This document shows positions 22,910 to 33,639 of a stretch of DNA of 64,000 nt, piece by piece. This DNA is from Heterocephalus glaber (lineage: Eukaryota; Chordata; Mammalia; Rodentia; Bathyergidae). A program made the position numbers and the translations under genes. The notes beneath the pieces were generated by a model. That model was given only the letters and a program-made list of their open reading frames with translations, was not told the origin of the DNA and did not search any database. Numbering within the stretch: position 1 is the first letter of the stretch; each line of letters opens with the position of its first letter. The DNA lies in the NCBI RefSeq assembly GCF_000247695.1, contig NW_004624734.1, positions 16,810,007-16,874,006 on the forward strand. Direction: 5' to 3'.

Positions 22910-25900
22910 ATTACCCAAAGTGGATTATTGACTTAAATTTTTAAAAAAATTGCCATGCTAAAATAAAACAGAAACAAGTGATAAGCTATGTTGTAGACTT
23001 CATAGCTGAACTGAAAATATACATCCTTATATTTGCTTGAGATAAATCTGGCTATATAATTTTTAACCAAGTGATAGTCACAGAAAATTAATATATGATA
23101 TAACTGACTCAAGAAAACACTTTCTCCTTTATTTCTGCAAAAAAAAAAAAAAAAAAAGCCACAGCTCAAAGTCCACAAATATCCAGATTGTAAGAAGCAA
23201 TGAAAAGGTCTTTTTTTCCTTAAGTGTGGCATTCAGATAAAGCAGGAATTACCTGAACAGAGATAAACATCTTCTCAAAAATTTGTACTCCGAGATATAC
23301 TGACTTTTCCCAGTTTAGGAAACAGAAAATGATACAGATATTTCAAATAATTTCCTTAAGTCTGTACACCACTCCCTTAGGTATTCTGATGAATTTTAGA
23401 TATTCTAAGCTAATTTTTATAATTTGAATTTTTCTTTTGTTATTAGATTGGAACAAGCAAACTTTTTGTGTAGTCATTGTTAAAAATCGTAAGTTTAGAT
23501 TCTCATAAACAAAAAGAAATCCTTTAAGTAGCCACCAAAGGAATTATTCTACTTCTTTATTTTCTTTCATGCCACATCTCTGGATTTCTCATAAAGCATA
23601 GTTGTGAGAACATGTTCTAGGCCTCAAAGGACAAATTATTTTCCAGTATGTTTCCAAGGTAAAATGGTAAAGCTATTATGCAAATTAGATGCTTAATTGC
23701 TGCCCTCTATTAATCATGAAAGCTTGATTTGGAAATGATCCCAAAGGTCATTCAATCATTGAGTGCATCTTCATCCCAAGAAACCAGAACACAAACCAGA
23801 TAAATCTGATCATGGCCTCAACATGAGATATGCTTTGTGTTCAATTGTAGCTAGTGTCCCTGACGGAAAACTGAGACTCATTTGAGGACAGTTTTGGCAA
23901 ATCTTTCTATTTGGGGGTTGGAAGTCTCTTTTTCCTGAGGTGGACATTGTTTTTGTGAATTCCTGATGACCATTACCCTTTCTCAATAGTGAGCACATTT
24001 CTCTCCTGCTGTCGTCTGCAGGTTTGGAATGAGAGAGAGCTCTCCACTCCCACATCAGCGGCTGCACCGTGATTCCTCACGAGGTACTTCCTTTCTCTGC
24101 TCAAGAGACAGGCACATACCCAGTCCTTTGGACTCTGCCTCAGGACATTAAATCACGTGAAGAGTAAAACAAGGATGAAACCGTAAAACAGACAGGGGTT
24201 TTTCAAGTCACTTTAGTGCTGAGGTGCTAATCAGAGAGTTCCTGCAGCTTCTGTTACAGGATCCTAGCTTTCTTCAACCCAGACTCCTGCTAAATCAAAG
24301 TCTCAGCCTTTAGTTCGGTTTCTTTGGCTCCTGACACCTTTCCAATCCATCTTGTCTACTTAAGTCAACCAGAGTCTGTCCCTGTTGCTTGCAAGCAAAA
24401 CACGGTCATCCATCTTCCCAGGAGTTTCCTCCTTTGTCTCTAAGTTTACTTTTTAGAATTTGCCCATATTCACAGATCCAGTATTTAAATATAGAATCAT
24501 ACTATTTAACTCCATTCTTTTGGCCAAATAAGCTTCCTACAGGAGGGACTTGGATTATTTGAATTCTACACCTTCCACGGTTTTTCTTCCCAGACTAAAT
24601 GCATCTGAAGCTGTCAGCTAAATACCAGACATAAGTCTTCACACTCTCAGTCTTTTGGGGATAGTGAGTTGGTCTTCGTCTCATTATTTTCATAACCATA
24701 TAATCTCATTTAGTTAATCTGCAAAGTAAATGAAAGACTTTAGGTTTGTTTTTTGTTTTACTGTTACATTTTGTCTAATAAATTATAGCCATTAATTTTG
24801 TATTTAGCTATTGTGGTTTTGATGAAAAGGGATATCATTCCTTCCAACTCGTCTCAAAATTCATGATGAAAATGTTGAGTAGACCAGATTCCTGTAAAAT
24901 ATTATAAAGACCTGCATGTGGGTGACACTGAGTTAAGCATTGATAGCTTGTTGACGAGAGTCGTTTTAAAAACTGAATTACTTGACATATGTAATCACTT
25001 AAGCATATTGAAATAACTACATATCTATAATTCTGCAAAGTAAAATTTCAATCTAGCCCTTAATTTTCTGCGCTTCCTAAATCTGGTACAAAACCTTTCT
25101 ATTAGTCCAATAAATAGCATCGTAATTCATGGGAAAATGTATCATAATAACTTAATAATCACAGTGACAGCATTCACATGTAACTGAATCAAGTTTCGTG
25201 AACAAGATTTATCTGTGTTATCTGCAATACAATCTGCTAGTTTCTATTACAATGCATCCTATATCATTTCTTTTTATAAAAATAATAATACAAAATTGAT
25301 GAATCATATCATTTTCAATTTCTTTGTTGTGATACCTTACCATAGTCATGCAAGATGTTGCCACTGGAAAATTTTGGGAAATGATATGAGATACTGCTTA
25401 TATTACTTTTTACAACTGCATTGGAATCTAAAATTATCTCAAAAAATAAAATTCAATCAGGAACTAAATTTACCTGAGGTTCACTGATGATGATTTATCA
25501 GTAGAAATTTATAAGACTATTTTGAAGATATTAACAAATAGTAGTACATACAGAAAGGGTAGCTGGTATTACAATTTTTTTCTCTATATTGTTTGAATGT
25601 TCTAGCCTTTATGATATGATAAGAAAAAGCAAATAATAATGAAAGAAAATACAACTAGATTAATTTCTACTTTATAGCATTATTTATTTGGAAAACATTT
25701 AAAAGTATAACAGAATATTGAATATAATAAATAGAACAGGATGATCCAAAGAGGAGAACATTTGAGTAACTAAAAAATGTAAAGTGGTTTGATCTTATTC
25801 TGAATAAAGTAAGATACTCATTTCTAATCATAAGTAAATGCATTTTAAGAAAATATACTTTTAATTTTCTATGTTTGGAGCAAGTAATAGTTTAAACTCC

Positions 25901-26350
25901 CTCTGTCAGCAAGAATAGTGCAAGCCTTTGGGGAAATCAATAGTAAGACTGTTAATTTATGTAACTTTACTTATAATCTTTGTTCCAGTAAACATTTACT
26001 TCTAAATATGTAATCCAAACCAAACTTTGGTAAGAATTTATATAATAAAAGTTTGTTATAACTAATACTATGCCAGAGATATAATAAAAAGAAATTTTAG
26101 TCCAAATGTCTAATTCCCATATTCCATTTAAATACATTTATGGAAAGATTCTTTAAAGCCTTAATAATGCTTCTTGCTATGAATATTTAATAATAACAAA
26201 AATACTAGAATGCAATATTAAATGACTAGAGGAAAACTCAATAAAGTTCTAACCATTGATATTTCTGGGAAAAGGCACATAGCAAACTTTTCTATTACTT
26301 TTTGCAATAAAACAATTTACAGTATCAGAAATGGTTAGTTCAAATTGTTT
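22910..26350. other. AT-rich unique sequence, no gene
   Basis: Unassigned sequence, very AT-rich from about 25 to 26.3 kb. It includes a run of 19 A at 23139-23157 that is not preceded by any SINE or L1 sequence I recognise. A minus-strand 85-codon ORF at 23810-24067 lies in slightly more GC-balanced, non-repetitive DNA but has no recognisable domain. Confidence 0.5.
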
Positions 26351-26354
26351 AAAA

Positions 26355-26725
26355 AATAAATTAGTCAGCTAGGGTTGCCATGACAAATTACCATAAATGG
26401 TTCAAACAATCAAATTGAATACTTTTGTATTTCTGGATGCTGGAAACCTAAAGTCAAAGTGTTAGCAGGATTGATGCCATTTGGAGCCACCTTTCCTTGT
26501 TTTTTAGGTGGCTGCCTTCTGTTCTGTCCTCCAAGTTTCTTTCTTCTGTGTATGTCTGCATCTGGGTCCTGATCTCCTCTTATAAAAACACCATTAATAT
26601 TGCATTGAGACTCATTGTAATGGCTTCATTTAACTTTAATTACCTCTTCAAAGACCCTATTCTAGATAGGGTCTACATTCATATCATACTAGAGTTCATC
26701 AGATCTATATTGGGTAACAATGCTG
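26355..26725 (-). mobile_element. MLT1-type MaLR LTR
   Basis: On the plus strand the order is agtcagctagggttgccatg, acaaattaccataaatggtt, tctggatgctggaaacctaa, agtcaaagtgttagcaggat, gatctcctcttataaaaaca, taattacctcttcaaagacc and ctattctagatagggtctac. This is the reverse complement of an MLT1 solo LTR ('gctgccataacaaattacca', 'tctggaggctgg', 'acctctttaaagaccctatc'). No internal retroviral sequence is attached. Confidence 0.72.
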
Positions 26726-27226
26726 TAGACAAATCACGTGGTGCTTTGTATACCCAAGTCACTGGGTTCTTATGGAAATAAATTCTCACAGTAAATAACA
26801 AAAGATGGTAGACTATATGACTCTGCTGGACCTAAAAGCATTGTTGGGGGCTACTATATCGGGTTACATGCTTTCTTGGGTCACTGTACATATGTTGAGA
26901 AGAACTATCCCTCAGATTCTACTATTTAATGGGATGAGCTGGTGGGACAAAAAGTGGATACCCAGATTTCCATATGTCTTTCTATAAAAACCAATGAAGA
27001 TACATCACTTATATATGGTTCTCCTTATGATTCTAAGGAAACATAACTGGACCACCTCTTTATTACTGCTGCAGTAATAAAATCAATTAAGCACTACAAA
27101 TAGTTATGAACAGCAAGGCATGAGGAGCAAGTTACTGTCAAAGAAAACTTTTACTTTGGTTCTAAAATAAAGGTATAATACTTAGGTGAGAGAGGGTACT
27201 TCCATAACACAAAAAATAAGTTTTCA

Positions 27227-27321
27227 AGGGCCGGGGATTTAGCTCAGTGGTTTCAGTGCCTGCCTTGCAAGTGCAAGGTCCCGAGTTTGATCCCCGGTAC
27301 CAAAAAAAAAAAAAAAAAAAA
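27227..27321 (+). mobile_element. ID-type SINE (copy 2, youngest-looking)
   Basis: Starts gggccggggatttagctcag, with the A box tagctcagtgg, the B-box-like gagtttgatcc and the 3' end ccccggtacc followed by about 22 uninterrupted A. A 9-bp target-site duplication aagttttca lies at 27218-27226 and 27322-27330. The right boundary is ambiguous by one or two A because the tail and duplication overlap. The pure tail and intact ends suggest recent insertion. Confidence 0.96.
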
Positions 27322-27693
27322 AAGTTTTCATATATGAATGGTTAGTCTGGCTGAGTACATCTTAGCTGTCCATTAGGACTCCCTCCCAGGGTTCTTGAAA
27401 GCAGCTATTTTACACAGACCACTGGAGTATTCTCTCTCTTAAGATAAAGGGTGGAACTTAGGTAAAGATTTGTCAAAAAGAGATGATAGCTTTTCTGTAA
27501 AAACTTTATTAAATACAGAAGAAAATGAATAATGTGTAGTTTGTACCACATGAATACTAACAAAAATATAGAAAAGCTATCTTTTTTTTCTATAACAGAA
27601 TACTAAGAAGTCCAGAGATTTCTAGATTGGAGGATAGCATGACATTATCTGAATGAAAAGTTCCATGTTCTCTGAAGCTACAGGTAGGAAGAC

Positions 27694-27716
27694 AACAAAC
27701 AAACAAACAAACAAAC
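27694..27716 (+). repeat. (AAAC)n microsatellite
   Basis: Between five and six perfect tetranucleotide units, aaacaaacaaacaaac. It lies in otherwise unique sequence. Confidence 0.9.
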
Positions 27717-27850
27717 ATTTCCAGGATCTCAATAGGCTGAAGGTTGATGAAATTGAGTGTCAAAAAACAAAAGAAAAATTATTTCAGTGGTTCAAAATGT
27801 TTTTGATCACTGTCATCTTCAGGAAAACTCTCCTCTCACATGTATACACG

Positions 27851-27904
27851 AATATATAAGCATTATATGTAATATATAGTATATATATATATAAATATAT
27901 ATAC
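27851..27904. repeat. (TA)n-rich tract
   Basis: A degenerate TA-rich run including tatatatatatata at about 27880-27893. It borders the Tigger-like element that follows. Confidence 0.85.
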
Positions 27905-27944
27905 AGTTGTATGAATGTGTCTGTGTGTATACACAATAAAACAT

Positions 27945-28400
27945 ATAGCGTAGTTCCTCCTTATGTTCCAAGACCTCCTGTAGATCCCTGAAACTGTGGA
28001 TAGTAACACAATGTGTATATACTGTGGCTTTCCTACATGCCCTGTAGCACTGTCACATAGTACCAGAGTTAAGCTGTCCTGCATGTTTTATACCATGGTG
28101 CCTCCCAGGAATCATTATTTTGTACTTCAGTATTTTGTACTAGTTAAAATAAAGATCACCTTAACAAAGCACTAGGGTATGGTGCAGTCTCTCTGATAAC
28201 CTAGAGGTTATAAGTGGCTGGTATGTAGATGAGCATCCAGCATGGATATGGGGACAAAGCCGGGTCACATCCCAGGTGGGCAAAGCATACAGTGAGATTT
28301 CATCATGCTGCTCAGAGTGACACACAATTTAAAATATATGAATTATTTCTGAAAATTTCCATTTAATATTTTTGGAGCATGTCTGAGTGAAACAACAGCA
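27945..28400. mobile_element. TcMar-Tigger-type DNA transposon remnant
   Basis: The left part (gtagttcctccttatgttcc, aagacctcctgtagatccct, gaaactgtggatagtaacac) matches the characteristic start of a mariner/Tigger family element ('ccccttatccgcgggggata', 'gcctgaaaccgcggatagta'). The right part (agatttcatcatgctgctca, gagtgacacacaatttaaaa, tatatgaattatttctgaa, aatttccatttaatattttt) matches the Tigger tail ('gcgcaatttaaaacttatg', 'tccatttaatattttcgga'). No transposase reading frame survives. Confidence 0.68.
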
Positions 28401-28840
28401 AAATGAAATCATAGGTAAAATTAGCTACTGTGTAATGAATATGGAGACAAAAATGAAAAAAAAATCTATTAACAGGATTTGATTAAGCATTATACAGAGA
28501 GATCCTAATGGTTGGTTCCACAAACTGTCTAATCGGCTAGCATGTTCCCTGTTATATATAAAACCCACTCTAGATATTCCTGATCTATACCATAAGTTTA
28601 GTATTGAAAGGTCTTTCTTAGCTCAGATGACAATCTATAAAGACATACTGAGAAAGAATGTCCACATCTTCTCACCAATCAAAGCAATATTCAGCTCTAT
28701 CATTAAAAAAACAAGGCCGTATATGACACTACTATCATCTTGGGCCTCTCTTTTAGTAACGTTTATCATCATTTTAAATGGACAAACCCATTTTAGGAAG
28801 ATTATAAAAAATATTTTTTTCAATTTTCTTCTAAAAATTC

Positions 28841-29065
28841 TTTTTTTTTTATAAGTTCTTTTATTGGTACATTTTAGGTATACAATTCATTTACATTTAT
28901 CATTGGGTGCTTGTACCTGTTCATGATGTATCTTGGTTCTTATTTTTTCCCCATTACCTGTGCTCCCTTCACCCCCTCCACCCTTCCCTATTTACACAGA
29001 CATCATTTCCAATTTTTTTTCTTTTCTCATAGTTTTTCCTTTCCCTCCTTTCTTTTCCCCTTCTT
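28841..29065 (-). mobile_element. L1 3' end, truncated
   Basis: A T-run at 28841-28851 is the antisense poly(A). Then come ttttattggtacattttagg, tatacaattcatttacattt, tcttggttcttattttttcc, ccattacctgtgctcccttc and accccctccacccttcccta. The reverse complement is the L1 3' UTR also present at 39262-39435 (plus) and 45127-45290 (minus). It is 5'-truncated, with no ORF2. Confidence 0.8.
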
Positions 29066-29389
29066 AATTAGTGGAACAATTTATACAGTTCTCTCTACAA
29101 AAGGAATTGACTAGCTCTATTTAAAAGTGCATGACACACAAACACACATACATACACATAACATTCCCAACTCAGATAACTATGACTATTTGGCCTAATA
29201 TTTTAAAATTAGAAAAGATAGGTAAACTGTATTTATTAAGATAATTAACACATTTAGGTTCTCCTTTGTATACTTTACCTTATTTATTTTTTTGACATGT
29301 AAAGTTTCATGATTTTTCTCATTGTAGCATTTTTGGTTGTTTTTCAATATGGCATACTAGCAATAATATGCTCACATTTATTTTTCAGG

Positions 29390-30070
29390 ACTATCTAGAT
29401 TGTCCCAGCTGGTGAGTCACCTCTGGATGCTGCACAGCCATTTTGATAAATCAATCTGCAGTAGCAGCATGTTTTCCTTTAGAAGAGGAAATCAAATCCA
29501 CTTGGGATTTGCAATAACCCTCCTTAAACCCAAGCTTTTCCAGGCCTGAGAAGACATTGTTAAATTGAGTCCCCGCCTGAGGAATACATCACCACTCACA
29601 CATTCATGTGAAAGAATATTTTTAAATGGCAGCGATGAAATAGTTTAGGGAAGGCAGAATGGAAAATCAGTGAAGTATTCAGCATAACAAACAAGGTGGC
29701 CACAAATGTGCAATTAGCCACCAGCTTTAGGTATTGGCAATCCTATAAAATGCAGTTTCTACCTCACATTGCCATGACTAATTTCATTTGTTAAGTCATG
29801 GGGGAGGACTGTTTCAGGTGGAAGCAGAGCAATTCTTGGTAATAACATTTTATTGCAGTATGCTCACACATTTTAGTATTTATTTCAAACTCAATTTCTA
29901 AGGCACTATGTACAAAAGTGAATGCTAAACATACACTTTACAGTCATCACTTAATAAGCAACCTCAAGAAATATATGTCATGCTTGTCTTTTCAGCGTCA
30001 ACGCTGACAGTTTTAAAGTGATGAAGATAATATAACAGGGAGGGACAGTTTCACACTCATGCTGACATCT
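29390..30070. other. Unique stretch, candidate conserved non-coding element
   Basis: No repeat family is recognised. The segment has few homopolymers, a balanced dinucleotide look and several short motifs common in developmental enhancers (caattag near 29711, taatttcatttgttaa near 29780). A small inverted repeat tcagcgt/acgctga lies at 29992-30007. No ORF is meaningful. The call rests on texture only and needs cross-species comparison. Confidence 0.25.
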
Positions 30071-30869
30071 GTGGAATTATGAAAGAGAAAAAAATGTTTG
30101 TGAGCTCAGGTAGATTTTCCATGAAGTTAATGAAACTCTAGTTTTTAAAATGGATACATTTTTCTACAAAGAACAGAGACATGCTCAAGGTAGCACAAGC
30201 AACAGAAATCATTATAAATCCACAAACAGATGTAAGTTATAGGAAGCAGGACAATTTGGCTTCAGAAAGCCAGAAGTGTAGTCTATACTCCATCAAACTG
30301 TATAGAATTTTCACTTTGGAACTTTGCCATTGAATTGACTCAACTATTTCTCTGCTTCACATTGTCATTTTCCAGTTGTCAAATTCAGATTGTTCTTCTA
30401 ATTTGTGCTCTGGGCAGAGGAAATCTGGTTGATTCAGCTCATATTTGCACAGCCTGCTGGCCAGTACTCATGGCCCCATGGATCTTTAAGTAAAGGGAGT
30501 TGCACAAAGCGGAGAGCCTTAAGTGAAGTATTATGTAGAAGTGAAAGTTGGAGGTCACAGGAGCAGAGACTGTTGATCTAGCCCACTTTATTTGCTGAAT
30601 TAACCATCTAGTTGGTTGAACTCAACCATGCAGAAAGCTTGGATTCTATTCACTACAGGAAAATATGCACACACGGGGCCACTCCCATTCTTTCCCTAGT
30701 GAGCCCAATTATTCTGCTTTCAATTCTAAACTGATTCTAGACGTACAGTGATCTTGCTGCTATTTTGAACAATTTGGTGGACACCGTTAAGGGTGGTTGT
30801 TCTCACTGTCAGCTTCTCCTTTGAATACTCTCCCAAAGCACCTGGTTTGGCTTGACCACTTTCACTAGG

Positions 30870-31337
30870 TCACCCTAGTAGTAGTTGTTTACAGCTCATC
30901 AACTTACAGAAGTAAGTTCCAGAAGTGATACCCCAATGGTGAGTAGAGACCAAGAATCTTACCAAACATTTTACAGTCCACAGGATAGTTGGCATGCAAA
31001 AAAATCCTCTGGTGTGAAATGTCAATGTTGTCAAAATTGAAGTGCCATGATTTAAAGGCATTCTGAGACTCATATCCCAGAAAAAACATATATGTGGATT
31101 CATTTTGAACAGACCAATCTCCAAATTAGAGCAAATCTTAGTGACTGAAGAAGGCCTGCACTGTGAATAAACCATCTCCCAGGATCGACCATTCCGGCCC
31201 CTGTCACCCTGGGTTCCATTCTTGACCAAGGTACAGATCCTGGCAGATACACATTCAAGGACTCTGGTAGAACTAAGAGTATGTCTCCAGACATTTATTT
31301 TTGCAGAGGTCAGTGTATGAAGAGCAGAGCAACCCAA
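30870..31337 (-). other. Longest ORF in the window; not recognised
   Basis: A 155-codon ORF on the minus strand starts with ATG at 31337 and has no domain I recognise. Two other minus-strand frames are also open here (30904-31089, 61 codons; 31100-31294, 64 codons). Reading across frames does not assemble into a known protein. It could be a decayed processed pseudogene, but I see no poly(A) tail, target-site duplication or codon signal that would support this. Chance opening is most likely. Confidence 0.15.
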
Positions 31338-31339
31338 TT

Positions 31340-32120
31340 ATATATCTCTCCAAATATCCTCTCTCTTGCACTAACAGAAACTTAGAAGCCTGGTATAAAT
31401 GGGATTTCTAATACCTAGTTAGAATCTTGTAGATCAAGCCCTTCATAATTGTCAACTACTTTAGTGAATTTAAGGAGGTCTGCTCTATTTGATCTTCAGG
31501 AATGCTTAGACTTCAAATGAAGGGATTGATGAGTCCAGGAAGGGTCTAACATTATGCTATTCTGGGTGTTTGCTTAATGCTATATGCTTTACTGGCTTGG
31601 AATGAATTGCAAAATTGAAAGATATCCTTTCACTGATTAGATGATTGTGTCTCTCAAGTAAAATTTTTGTCTTTCTATGACTGTAAGACATGTAATTTTC
31701 TTGTATGCCAATGATAATGCACAATGCCAGGACCACTCTTCCTGCTTACTAAGTATTTTTTGAATATGTGAATTTTTTTCAACTCTTTAGTCTTCCTCAA
31801 TGTGTATGAAGAATACATTAACGCACCCACACTCCCATCAGTAGCAAAAAAAGGGATGATTTTTAGGTAGATATGTGTTGGGTGGTATGCAAGTAAAAAG
31901 GATGTGAAGAGTTTGACAAGCTCTTCCAAGTATATCTGACTTTCCTGACCGCAGGAAAAGTCATTGCTTTACACCTTCTTACCAGTATAGTGAGATAAGC
32001 CTAGTGAAGACACTCTTGGTTTCCAAAGCAGCTTGAATTTTATTTCTATCCCAATACCTATGGAATTCTTTGCTCATAAATTTTCCTAAAATCAAAATTG
32101 CCAAAATAAAATAATGGGCA
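31340..32120. other. No gene or recognised repeat
   Basis: Unique AT-rich sequence. One 84-codon minus-strand ORF (31675-31929) has no recognised domain. Confidence 0.5.
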
Positions 32121-32124
32121 CCAT

Positions 32125-32210
32125 CTTTCATTATTTATTAGGTATCAAGTATCACTGAAATTTCTATGTTTCTATTACCTTCTTAAATCCTATGAGGTAG
32201 CCACTTTTAT
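32125..32210 (+). repeat. MIR SINE, 5' piece (split by L1)
   Basis: The order ttattaggtatcaagtatca, ctatgtttctattaccttct, taaatcctatgaggtagcca matches plus-strand MIR ('tgccaggcactgttctaagc', 'aatcctcacaacaaccctat', 'gaggtag'). It breaks off at ccacttttat, 32210, where an L1 3' end has inserted. It resumes after the right target-site duplication. Confidence 0.65.
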
Positions 32211-32570
32211 TTTATTTCATTTTAGTTTAGTTTAGTTTATTAGTAAGCGAGTATAAGACTTTGCATTCCTTTTCAGAAGTTGGTATGTATTCATAACACA
32301 CCTTAATTCTCTTTTCATTTCTTTTCCCTTCCCTCTCTTCTCTACACATTTCTTGATCAGCTTCCTCCTTCTATTTGTTACATGTTAACAGTACATATTG
32401 TTTACATTCTTTGTGTGGAGTTGGTATATGTTCATAGCATATCCCTATTGCTTCCATTCATCCCTTCTCCCCTCCCCCAACACAAGCTTAGCAATCATGT
32501 TGTTTCTCATATATAAGAAACTCAGAGTAAAAATAAAGAGTAAAATGAAAATAGATAATAGGAAGTAGGC
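32211..32570 (-). mobile_element. Truncated L1 3' end inserted in a MIR
   Basis: A T-rich start with (ttagt)n repeats (tttagtttagtttagttta) is the antisense tail. Pyrimidine-rich L1 3' UTR-like sequence follows (ccttccctctcttctctaca, catcccttctcccctccccc). Exact 12-bp target-site duplications agccacttttat at 32199-32210 and 32571-32582 bound it. The flanking sequence joins into a normal MIR when the insert is skipped, so the insertion history is clear. Confidence 0.75.
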
Positions 32571-32582
32571 AGCCACTTTTAT

Positions 32583-32660
32583 AGTCTCCTAAATGGATAA
32601 GAAACAAGTGAGACCTGGAAAGGTCATATAAGTTTGGACCCCAGCAGACTAGCTCTGGAG
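32583..32660 (+). repeat. MIR SINE, 3' piece
   Basis: Continues the MIR: agtctcctaaatggataaga, aacaagtgagacctggaaag, gtcatataagtttggacccc. This corresponds to 'cccattttacagatgaggaa', 'actgaggcacagagaggtta' and the following 'gtcacacagctag' part. It supports the nested-insertion reading of 32211-32570. Confidence 0.6.
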
Positions 32661-33207
32661 CCAGAGCTAGTCCAACCTTTCTACTTAACTGAAGATTTTA
32701 AGCTCTGCTTTGATTCTCCTTTAAGAATATCATCAGCATTAAGTCTTAGGGATCAGCTTTGCTTTTCAAGTCACCTAATTATTTCTTCCACTTGGGAAAT
32801 TCACTGTGTATTTCCTTATGATTTCTCTGTATGCTGTGCTGTATATTTGAACAGGTCCGTGGTTATTAGACAGTGCAATCTTTGAGAGTCCAGCCATCCC
32901 AGAGAGGACATGGGGACAGACAATACAATCGTGGTGGCCACACACATGCCCAGGAGCAGTGGACTCTTTTCTGAGGCTCCAGCTTGATTCCTCCTCCATC
33001 CCTTTCACTGTGATTTCTCTGATTGTTTTTCCCAATTGTAGTCATAAGCACCATTGAAAGAGGACAATTTGAGGGAATTATCTCAGAAAATTAGCGAAGG
33101 GAAACTGCTCCTGTAACAGTCGCTGTTACTTGTTTTCACTGTCGTCTTTTATGATTCCAAATGAATGTTTTATATTTCTTTCTGGGTTTCTTTTTTCTGA
33201 GGATAGG

Positions 33208-33636
33208 TGTATTAGTTTGTTATCACTATAACAAAATACCTGACACAGGCTACTTATGCAGAAAAAGAGGTGCTTTTATCTCATAGTCTTGCAGGCCCAC
33301 AGTCCAAGTGGTATAGAGCAAGTTGTGTAGAGAGGGCTGCCCTTTTGACTGCTTTACCTCATAGCATGGAGAGCAGTTGCTGAAACCCATAGAGAAGCAA
33401 GCAAGTCATTGTATCTGGAACAAGAGCAGAGAGGACAAGAGAGGCCAGGCTCTTCTTGTAATAACACCCCTGTGAGAATGCAAGGGGACACAAAGGAACT
33501 ACTTCTCTCCCATTGACCTAATGGGAATCCCTCACTAGACCCCACCTCTTAAAGTTTGAACACCTCTAACAGAGCCATCTTGGAGAACAAGCTTTGAACA
33601 CATGGACCTTTTGGGGGACACAATTTGATCTTATCA
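33208..33636 (-). mobile_element. MST/MLT-type MaLR LTR
   Basis: On the plus strand it begins TGTATTAGTTTGTTATCACT and passes through aacaaaatacctgacacagg, cctcatagcatggagagcag, taacacccctgtgagaatgc, taatgggaatccctcactag and ttttgggggacacaatttga, ending near ttatca. This is the full order of a minus-strand MST/MLT-like solo LTR ('tgtattagtccgttctcac ... ttttgggggacacattcaaa'). No exact 5-bp duplication could be identified. Confidence 0.8.
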
Positions 33637-33639
33637 AAT

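Noticed and set aside
23139..23157. A19 run as the tail of a retroposon
   Set aside because: No SINE, L1 or processed gene sequence precedes it and no target-site duplication is evident, so it is left as a simple homopolymer.
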